From Candidatus Dojkabacteria bacterium CG_4_10_14_0_2_um_filter_Dojkabacteria_WS6_41_15 (GTDB taxonomy: Bacteria; Patescibacteriota; Dojkabacteria; GCA-002793355): a DNA stretch of 13,467 nucleotides. The stretch lies in contig PFQB01000048.1 in the NCBI GenBank assembly GCA_002793355.1, positions 1-13,467 of the forward strand, read 5' to 3'. Every line of letters starts with the position of its first letter. Position 1 is the first letter of the stretch. The translations under genes were made by a program, and so were the position numbers. Shown piece after piece: positions 1-5,164 of this stretch. The notes below the pieces were generated by a model, which was not told where the DNA came from, did not search any database, and saw only the letters and a list, made by a program, of their open reading frames with translations.

Positions 1-1
1 A

Positions 2-208
2 AAAAAGCAGCTTCTTGAAATCACGACACAAAGGCAACAGCAGAAGGCACAGGTAGTTCCTATTGTATTGGGCATAGAAAAAAACCTGGTTAAAGTTGAG
101 ATCGGGCTCGCACGGTCACTAAAGAAGTATGATAAGAAGAACAGGAGAAAAGAGAGAGAAGAACGCTTGAAAGTTCAGAGAATAATGAAAACTGTTGAAA
201 TTCGATAG
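2..208 (+). CDS. smpB: SsrA-binding protein SmpB, C-terminal part (5' end outside window)
   Basis: This open frame enters from the window edge and stops at TAG 206-208, giving 68 residues. SmpB binds tmRNA (SsrA) and brings it to stalled ribosomes for trans-translation in the cytoplasm. The signature is the KVEIGLARSLKKYDKK stretch, which matches the SmpB core (KVxIGxARGKKxxDKR), followed by a basic tail RRKEREERLKVQRIMK that resembles the end of E. coli SmpB (KEREWQVDKARIMK). In known SmpB proteins this tail enters the mRNA channel of the ribosome. The usual Gly after GLAR is Ser here (GLARSLKKYDKK), a mild departure. The visible upstream part (KKQLLEI...VVPIVLGIEKNLVKVEIG) fits the strand region before the motif. 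About half of a normal ~150-residue SmpB is visible. No terminator is evident before the next promoter. Confidence 0.88.
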   Translation, partial: KKQLLEITTQRQQQKAQVVPIVLGIEKNLVKVEIGLARSLKKYDKKNRRKEREERLKVQRIMKTVEIR

Positions 209-272
209 TGCATTGACTAGGCTGCAAGACGTTCTTGTGGGCAGCTCAAACCGTGTTTCTTACCTCAAAACT

Positions 273-281
273 TGCTATAAT
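273..281 (+). promoter_or_regulatory. Extended -10 promoter of the antitoxin/toxin pair, predicted leaderless
   Basis: TGC (273-275) directly precedes a consensus -10 box TATAAT (276-281). No good -35 is found at 16-18 nt; the TTGACT at 213-218 is far too distant to pair with it. The ATG at 287 begins five nucleotides after the box, so transcription should start on or next to the start codon. There is no Shine-Dalgarno sequence. Confidence 0.65.
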
Positions 282-286
282 AACCT

Positions 287-571
287 ATGCCACCGCATAT
301 TGCTTCTTATCTATGGGACGTTCCACTTGACAAGCTTAATCTTGTCAAGGCTTCTAAATTTGTGATTGAGAGGGTGCTGGAATACGGAAATACCGAGGAT
401 GTTGTTTGGCTTGAAAAGACATATGGGAAGGAATTAATTATTAAAACACTTTCAGAAAGTTTAAGAATTTCTGCTAAGACTGGAAATTATTTTGCTTTGC
501 GATATAAATTAGATGATTCTGTCTTGACATGTTTACGAGCTCCTTATATCCAAAAACAGCACAGGTTTTAA
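287..571 (+). CDS. DUF6922-like small protein, putative antitoxin partner of AbiEii
   Basis: This 94-residue protein carries the pattern I associate with DUF6922-type proteins: SYLWDV near the N terminus, then FVIERVLEYGNTEDVVWLEKTYG, then a segment ending in SAKTGNYFALRYKL. Such proteins are commonly encoded just before AbiEii-type nucleotidyltransferases and are assumed to be their antitoxins; a helical, possibly DNA-binding fold is plausible but I cannot see it directly. The ATG at 287 is chosen because a strong extended -10 box lies just upstream and because the conserved SYLWDV begins at residue 7. The last 43 nt overlap the next gene in another frame, which favours translational coupling. 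The family assignment rests on memory of the motif and was not searched. Confidence 0.75.
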   Translation: MPPHIASYLWDVPLDKLNLVKASKFVIERVLEYGNTEDVVWLEKTYGKELIIKTLSESLRISAKTGNYFALRYKLDDSVLTCLRAPYIQKQHRF

Positions 572-1140
572 CAAAGCTGTCTCTTGAAAGCAACCTGAAG
601 GGTTGGTATCTGGCTGGTGGGACTGCGCTAGCCTTGCAGATCGGTCACCGGAAATCGATAGACCTAGATTTTTTTACGACAAATTTTCCACGACACAGTT
701 TACTATTGAATAACCTTGCAAAGCATAAGCCAACAGTACTGCAAGAGGATGAAGGTTCTTTGGACACGATGATAGACACTGTCAAAGTATCTTTTTTATC
801 ATATAATTATCCGACGCTTGAAAAAGGTCCCAAATATGACGGCGTTCTGCTCGCAAGTATTATAGATATTGCATGCATGAAATTATCTGCAATTTCTTCT
901 CGCGGAGCAAAAAAAGATTTCTATGACATGTATTTTATCTTGAAACATATATCACTAAAGGAACTTTTTGTGCGTTTTTCTGCCAAATTTTCCTCCATTA
1001 GCTACAATGATCTTCACTTACACAAGTCATTAGTTTATTTTACTGACGCAGAAACAGATCCTGAGCCAGACTTGCTAGAGAATGTTTCCTGGGAGGAAGT
1101 AAAGAAATATTTCCATGGTCAAATTACAGCATTGGGGTGA
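529..1140 (+). CDS. AbiEii/AbiGii-family nucleotidyltransferase, putative toxin
   Basis: This 203-residue protein belongs to the AbiEii group of the DNA polymerase beta-like nucleotidyltransferases, the toxin half of AbiE-type (type IV) toxin-antitoxin and abortive-infection pairs. Characterised relatives transfer nucleotides to RNA targets such as tRNA 3' ends; the substrate here is unknown. The active-site block is intact: GGTALALQIGHRKSIDLDFF (residues ~30-49), with the GG turn, the Ser, and the two metal-binding Asp residues D45 and D47. The later family motif KKDFYDMYFIL (128-138) and the C-terminal D-x-E-x-DPEP...SWEEVKKYF are also present, so the protein looks complete and active. The start at 529 lies inside the upstream gene (43-nt overlap) and is needed to keep the conserved LYPKTAQVLTKLS helix. 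No Shine-Dalgarno is seen, so coupled translation is likely. Confidence 0.88.
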   Translation: MFTSSLYPKTAQVLTKLSLESNLKGWYLAGGTALALQIGHRKSIDLDFFTTNFPRHSLLLNNLAKHKPTVLQEDEGSLDTMIDTVKVSFLSYNYPTLEKGPKYDGVLLASIIDIACMKLSAISSRGAKKDFYDMYFILKHISLKELFVRFSAKFSSISYNDLHLHKSLVYFTDAETDPEPDLLENVSWEEVKKYFHGQITALG

Positions 1141-1161
1141 TACTGTTCCGTTGCGGGAGAA

Positions 1162-1190
1162 CCCCAGGCTTTAGACCGGGGAATTTTATT
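1162..1190 (+). terminator. Hairpin terminator after the toxin gene
   Basis: CCCC (1162-1165) pairs with GGGG (1178-1181). After a bulged A, GG (1167-1168) pairs with CC (1176-1177), leaving the loop CTTTAGA. The run AATTTTATT follows. It begins 21 nt after the toxin stop codon and precedes the next promoter, which fits an intrinsic terminator. The CTTTAG loop between G/C arms also resembles the right-end hairpins of IS200/IS605-type elements; see findings. Confidence 0.55.
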
Positions 1191-1239
1191 CCGAGTATTC
1201 TCTTTGCGAACTCGTTACGATACCACGAAAATAATATTC

Positions 1240-1248
1240 TGTTACAAT
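1240..1248 (+). promoter_or_regulatory. Extended -10 promoter of the Pro/Gln-rich gene, predicted leaderless
   Basis: TGT (1240-1242) precedes TACAAT (1243-1248), followed by AACGA and the ATG at 1254. The five-nucleotide gap equals that of the promoter at 273-281. No -35 consensus lies at the right spacing and there is no Shine-Dalgarno sequence. Confidence 0.6.
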
Positions 1249-1253
1249 AACGA

Positions 1254-1802
1254 ATGAATCAAGCAGGAGCAGGTGTTCCAGTACAGGAGCGTGAACAACC
1301 AAATCAGGGGCAGCCCATGTCCGAGATTCCATCCTATCCTGGGGCAAATCAAGAACAACAATATGCTCCAGGGCAAGAGTCAGCGTCGGCCCCAGTTATT
1401 CCTTACGAGCTTCCTGCCGTCGCAGCTAAACCGCAATCCGAATTGGCACCTATTCCAGCAAATATGGATTCGTATAATCCTCCTGAGCATGTGACGATAC
1501 CTCAAAGCAAAAGCCCAGAGTTACAGACCAATATCGCGTTTGAGACAACGAGAGCGGGAGAGCGTGTATTTGTTAATCCAGAATTGGGGCAACCTACGTA
1601 TCGCGGTGGGGTAACCTCGCAGCAACTAGTAAGCAAAGTTTCTGGGTATTATGTGGTGCAGCAGGGATTAATTTCAGATCCGAAATCAGGATTACTTCAG
1701 CAAACCGCGACATCAGGTGATCCAACTAGTGCATCAACATGGCAAGCAACTGTTTTGTATAAGATTCTGCAAGCGTTTTGGAATATTTTGGGAATTTCTT
1801 AA
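1254..1802 (+). CDS. Pro/Gln-rich hypothetical protein
   Basis: I do not recognise this 182-residue protein. Residues 1-90 are low in complexity and rich in Gln, Pro, Ala, Ser and Glu, so probably disordered. Residues ~95-150 look folded (ETTRAGERVFVNPELGQP, then TSQQLVSKVSGYYVVQQGLI). The C terminus (QATVLYKILQAFWNILGIS) is a short hydrophobic or amphipathic helix that could touch a membrane or a partner, but it is too short to be a confident membrane span. There is no signal peptide and no cysteine. The start is supported by the extended -10 box five nucleotides upstream. A second ATG sits at codon 22. The other frame at 1273-1494 is treated as a shadow because this one fits the promoter and runs the full length. 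Confidence 0.7.
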   Translation: MNQAGAGVPVQEREQPNQGQPMSEIPSYPGANQEQQYAPGQESASAPVIPYELPAVAAKPQSELAPIPANMDSYNPPEHVTIPQSKSPELQTNIAFETTRAGERVFVNPELGQPTYRGGVTSQQLVSKVSGYYVVQQGLISDPKSGLLQQTATSGDPTSASTWQATVLYKILQAFWNILGIS

Positions 1803-1837
1803 GAAGGTTACTTGTGAAACTGGGTGGAATCTTATTG

Positions 1838-1866
1838 TTGCAGTAACACATTAAAACAAGTATATT
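1838..1866 (+). promoter_or_regulatory. Promoter of the NHL-repeat surface protein gene
   Basis: A -35-like TTGCAG (1838-1843) is separated by exactly 17 nt from TATATT (1861-1866). Transcription would begin near 1872-1874, directly on the ATG at 1872 or the GTG at 1874. This leaves no room for a Shine-Dalgarno sequence before either codon. Confidence 0.6.
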
Positions 1867-1871
1867 AATCT

Positions 1872-1901
1872 ATGTGTTTTATTCTATTGCTTGTTGTATG
1901 A
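1872..1901 (+). CDS. Possible leaderless leader peptide (9 codons)
   Basis: ATG 1872 sits five nucleotides after the TATATT box, the same spacing as the starts at 287 and 1254. It opens a nine-codon frame, MCFILLLVV, ending at TGA 1899-1901. The stop overlaps ATG 1898 of the large frame as ATGA, an arrangement typical of translational coupling. It may be a real leader peptide, or chance if GTG 1874 is the true start. Confidence 0.3.
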   Translation: MCFILLLVV

Positions 1902-4900
1902 GACCACCAATGAAACGAGGGTTAATGACGCTTGTATTACTTGTGGCTGCTCCGATTTTAATGCATTGCCTATCTGGAAACACTTGTCTTCGAGTTCAGG
2001 CTTGGTCAGAGACAGATGTACCCGTACATTTGCAAACAATCGGGGGTTACTACGGAGACGATTACCTACACATAGGCATTAGGGGAATCTATGCAGATAA
2101 CGAAGACAATCTATTTGTTATGGGTAACAGTATAATTTTAAAACTCAATAGTAGCGGAAGTACCGTTATGAGTTTTGGGGGCTATGGAACAGGAGATGGT
2201 CAGTTCAGTAGCCCGCAATCAATGACTAAGGATAGTGCTGGCAACTTGTATGTTGCAGATACCTATAACCACCGAATACAAAAATTCAATAGTAATGGAG
2301 TATTTCAAATGAAATTTGGCAGTACTGGTTCAGGAGATGGACAGTTCAATCTTCCATTTGGCATTGCCATAGACAGTAACGGAGATATTTACGTATCGGA
2401 ATATGGTAACCACCGAGTACAGAAATTCGATAGTGCTGGAAATTTTCTACTGAAATTCGGTGGTTCTGGAGCCGGAGATGGAAAATTCAACCAAGCCTAT
2501 GATTTGGAGGTTGATACTGCAGGAAACGTATTTGTTGCTGATAAAAATAACAATAGAGTTCAAAAGTTTAATAGCTCAGGCGAATTCCTTTTAAAATTCG
2601 GTGGTATGGGGAGCGGGGACGGACAGATTTATCAAATCTATTCACTTGATCTGGATGATGAAGGAAACGTTTTTGTTGCAGACCAAATGAATAGTCGGAT
2701 TCAGAAATTCAGTAGTGAAGGAATATTTATTTCGAAATTCGGAACTGTTGGAAAAGGCGTAGGGCAAATGCAATATCCAACAGGTATAGATATTGACAGT
2801 GCGGGGAATGCTTATGTTTACGATGGAAGGTTGCAGAAGTTTGATAGTGGTGGAAACTATTTGTCGTTGATTTCTACAAACACGGCACAAGAAGGAAACT
2901 TCCGATATCCTTATAAAGTTGCTGTTGATAGTTCAGGAAATATGTTTGTGGCCGATTATTACAATCATCGTATTCAAAAATTTAACACTAGTGGTGTTTT
3001 TCAGATAGTCATTGGTAGTAAAGGCTCTGGTGATGGGCAGTTCATGTATCCAGTCGGTGTTGCCGTAGATAATACTGGAAATTTATATGTAACCGACATG
3101 AGCAACAAACGAATCCAAAAATTCGATAACAATGGAGTTTTCCAGATGAAATTTGGAAGCAGTGGATCAGGAAACGGTCAATTTAATGCACCATATGGCA
3201 TAGCTGTTGATTCCACAGGGAATATTTATGTCTCTGAATCATTAAATCATAGAGTGCAGGTATTTGATAGTAACGGTGTATTTTTACGCAAGTTTGGGAG
3301 TAATGGGTCTGGTGATGGCCAATTTAATGCTGCAATAGGAATAACTTTAGATGGTGATGGTAACATCTATGTAGCAGATAACGGCAATAGCAGAATCCAA
3401 AAGTTTAGTAACGATGGAACGTTTTTGTTAAAGTTCGGCAGTTACGGATCCGGCGATGACCAATTAAAAAACCCAACCGATGTTTCCGTAGACAGTGCAG
3501 AAAATATTTATGTTACTAATCAAGGTGATCACCGAGTTCAGGTATTCAATAATGATGGAACTTTTAAGTATAAATTTGGAATTTCTGGAACAGGCAATGG
3601 ACAATTTAATTTCCCAAGCGGTATCAAGGTAGACAGTATGAATAAAATTTATGTTGTAGATAGGGCTAACAACCGTGTTCAGATTTTCCAACAAGATAGG
3701 ACAGCCCCAACTGGGAGTGTCTCTGTTAACGCTGGCTCTGAGTTTACAAGTACGGCTATTGTCACTCTAAACACAACCGCCACAGATACTCTCTCTTCTG
3801 TTGCCGGTATGATGCTTTCTGAGGATCCCGCCTTTATCGGAGCTTCATGGGAAACTTACTCTGCTACCAAGGCGTTTACTTTGTCCTCCGGGGATGGGGA
3901 AAAGACCGTCTATGTGAAATACCGAGATGCTTTCGAAACGGAATCCTCTGCATACAGTGACACAATCACGCTTGACACCACTGGGCCGATAGGAGCCATC
4001 AGTATTAACGGCGGAGCTTTGTTAGCAAACAGCAAAAACACAGTGTTAACCATTAGTGCCACCGATACGCTCTCTCCCGTAACGCAGATGATGCTTTCTG
4101 AAAGTGCTACCTTTGATTCCGCATCTTGGGAGGCCTACGCTACCAGCAAAGCCTTTACTCTAAGTTCGAGTAATGGAACCAAGACTGTCTATGCCAAGTA
4201 CAAGGATGCAGCAGGGAACGAATCGGAAAAATATTCTGCTACCATTACTCTTGATACAGTAAAGCCAGCCATCAAGATAACTGACATCGGCCTTATCGAC
4301 AATGTACCTGACAAAACACCACTGTATTACTACTTCACCTCTCAGACACCACATATTAAAGGAACAACAGAAGCAAACAGCACTGTGCACTTCACCTACG
4401 AGGGAACAGATACGACAGTAACCGCGGGAGCAGATGGTAAGTACGAGATTGATATTCCAGAACTTCCACGACAGTATGTAGAACTAGAATACTATGCTGT
4501 AGATCCAGCAAGTAATCAAGGCTCAACAAGACTGCTTAAACTCATGATCGGAGTAGAGAACTTTCCTGCTGAACTACTCCCACAAGAAGAAGCAACCGAA
4601 ACACCTTCTGGCGAAGTTTCCCCAACACCTACTACTAACGGAGAGCCACCAACAGAAACAATCAAAGTATTCGGTATTCAAGTTGCAGATCAAGACGGAA
4701 CCATACTTGCAGAAACCGCGGTATATATCGATGGACAAAAATATATAACGGACAAGAATGGCAAGATTTACATTGAAAAGAAACCAACAGAGGAGATGAC
4801 CGTAGAGGTGGAGGTAAATGGTAAGCGGATAAAGGGTAGTGTGATGGGGGAAAAGATTGTGGCAGAAGCATCGATTCAGGCAATAACCAAGGGCGGTACG

Positions 4901-4993
4901 ATAACCTGGTTTAAGGTGCTGCTTTGGGTGTTGGTGCTTGGTGGTGCTGGCTATGGGGCGGTCAAGGTAGCAAGATCTATCGGTAAAAATTGA
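1874..4993 (+). CDS. Exported NHL-repeat protein with Ig-like modules and C-terminal membrane anchor
   Basis: This frame gives 1039 residues from GTG 1874; ATG 1898 (MRPPMKRG) or ATG 1910 (MKRG) would also keep the export signal. Basic residues precede a hydrophobic stretch (LMTLVLLVAAPILMHCL, ~18-33), so a signal peptide or N-terminal anchor is likely. Residues ~69-608 hold 12 NHL blades of ~47 residues (core GNIYVADxxNHRIQKF...GSGDGQFN), enough for two six-bladed beta-propellers. NHL propellers usually bind proteins, glycans or RNA; an exported one most likely binds an extracellular ligand. Two 93-residue Ig-like modules follow (610-702, 703-795), then a further Ig-like domain (~796-903), a Thr/Pro/Glu-rich linker, a small beta domain (~937-1005), and a C-terminal helix ITWFKVLLWVLVLGGAGYG with a basic tail. 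There is no LPXTG sorting motif. The last 244 residues match those of the protein encoded at 7856. Confidence 0.88.
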   Translation: MFYSIACCMRPPMKRGLMTLVLLVAAPILMHCLSGNTCLRVQAWSETDVPVHLQTIGGYYGDDYLHIGIRGIYADNEDNLFVMGNSIILKLNSSGSTVMSFGGYGTGDGQFSSPQSMTKDSAGNLYVADTYNHRIQKFNSNGVFQMKFGSTGSGDGQFNLPFGIAIDSNGDIYVSEYGNHRVQKFDSAGNFLLKFGGSGAGDGKFNQAYDLEVDTAGNVFVADKNNNRVQKFNSSGEFLLKFGGMGSGDGQIYQIYSLDLDDEGNVFVADQMNSRIQKFSSEGIFISKFGTVGKGVGQMQYPTGIDIDSAGNAYVYDGRLQKFDSGGNYLSLISTNTAQEGNFRYPYKVAVDSSGNMFVADYYNHRIQKFNTSGVFQIVIGSKGSGDGQFMYPVGVAVDNTGNLYVTDMSNKRIQKFDNNGVFQMKFGSSGSGNGQFNAPYGIAVDSTGNIYVSESLNHRVQVFDSNGVFLRKFGSNGSGDGQFNAAIGITLDGDGNIYVADNGNSRIQKFSNDGTFLLKFGSYGSGDDQLKNPTDVSVDSAENIYVTNQGDHRVQVFNNDGTFKYKFGISGTGNGQFNFPSGIKVDSMNKIYVVDRANNRVQIFQQDRTAPTGSVSVNAGSEFTSTAIVTLNTTATDTLSSVAGMMLSEDPAFIGASWETYSATKAFTLSSGDGEKTVYVKYRDAFETESSAYSDTITLDTTGPIGAISINGGALLANSKNTVLTISATDTLSPVTQMMLSESATFDSASWEAYATSKAFTLSSSNGTKTVYAKYKDAAGNESEKYSATITLDTVKPAIKITDIGLIDNVPDKTPLYYYFTSQTPHIKGTTEANSTVHFTYEGTDTTVTAGADGKYEIDIPELPRQYVELEYYAVDPASNQGSTRLLKLMIGVENFPAELLPQEEATETPSGEVSPTPTTNGEPPTETIKVFGIQVADQDGTILAETAVYIDGQKYITDKNGKIYIEKKPTEEMTVEVEVNGKRIKGSVMGEKIVAEASIQAITKGGTITWFKVLLWVLVLGGAGYGAVKVARSIGKN
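2078..3697 (+). repeat. Twelve NHL repeats (two predicted six-bladed propellers)
   Basis: The unit is about 47 codons (141 bp), with the consensus P-x-G-(I/V)-x-(V/I)-D-(S/T)-x-G-N-(I/L)-(Y/F)-V-(A/S)-D-x-x-N-x-R-(I/V)-Q. The copies have diverged in DNA. Blade 6 (roughly residues 302-345) is shortened to YVYDGRLQKF and has lost the GSGDGQF loop; it falls exactly at the midpoint, where the first propeller would close. Confidence 0.8.
3701..4258 (+). repeat. Two tandem 93-residue Ig-like modules
   Basis: Module 1 is 3701-3979 and module 2 is 3980-4258; they are equal in length and align without gaps. Each runs from (T)xGPxGxxSxNxG through S(A)TDTLS, MMLSExxxF and ASWExY to K(T)VYxKY and ends in TITLDT. 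A third copy starts at 13246 in the last gene. Confidence 0.75.
4124..4201 (+). repeat. 78-bp exact repeat, copy 1
   Basis: These 78 bases are identical to 13390-13467 by direct comparison. They encode the second half of Ig-like module 2 (SWEAYATSKAFTLSSSNG and on to YAKY). Upstream of 4124 the two copies differ at many positions. The true right end is unknown because copy 2 is cut by the window edge. Confidence 0.95.
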
Positions 4994-5148
4994 TGTACTC
5001 ACAGTAGCGGTTCACCACACTTTTGAGGTATGATTCCTTGTTTGAGGGAATTACTTTGCTTTGCGTGCGCTTGCCGGTGGAGGATTTTTTTGTAATTCCG
5101 AGGCTGAAGAAACGATAGTTATAAGCATCTGCGAAGCAGCGGAAGGAA
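4994..5148 (+). other. Intergenic region after the NHL protein gene
   Basis: About 155 nt without a supported gene. The only terminator-like element is weak: ATTCC (5033-5037) pairs with GGAAT (5047-5051) around a nine-nucleotide loop and lacks a clean T run. A T7 run occurs at 5088-5094 after GGTGGAGGA, with no good stem before it. TTCACCAC (5011-5018) equals one half of the perfect hairpin arm near 7665-7674. Confidence 0.4.
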
Positions 5149-5157
5149 TGCTATACT
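5149..5157 (+). promoter_or_regulatory. Extended -10 promoter of the VirD4-like ATPase gene, predicted leaderless
   Basis: TGC (5149-5151) precedes TATACT (5152-5157), followed by AACGTGT and ATG 5165. The standard start point would fall one nucleotide before the ATG. The AAC after the box is shared with the promoters at 273 and 1240. There is no -35 at suitable spacing and no Shine-Dalgarno sequence. Confidence 0.6.
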
Positions 5158-5164
5158 AACGTGT

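Noticed and set aside
213..218. TTGACT as a -35 box for the antitoxin promoter
   Set aside because: It is 57 nt from the TATAAT box, far beyond the usable 16-18 nt, so the promoter is better described as an extended -10 type.
2078..3697. Tandem ~141-bp periodicity as a possible CRISPR or satellite array
   Set aside because: The period is in frame, the copies have diverged, and they encode NHL blades, so it is protein repeat structure.
4574..5002. 142-residue minus-strand frame over the end of the NHL protein gene
   Set aside because: It is antisense to a clearly conserved C-terminal module, is rich in Cys, His and Leu, and has no recognisable motif or upstream signals.
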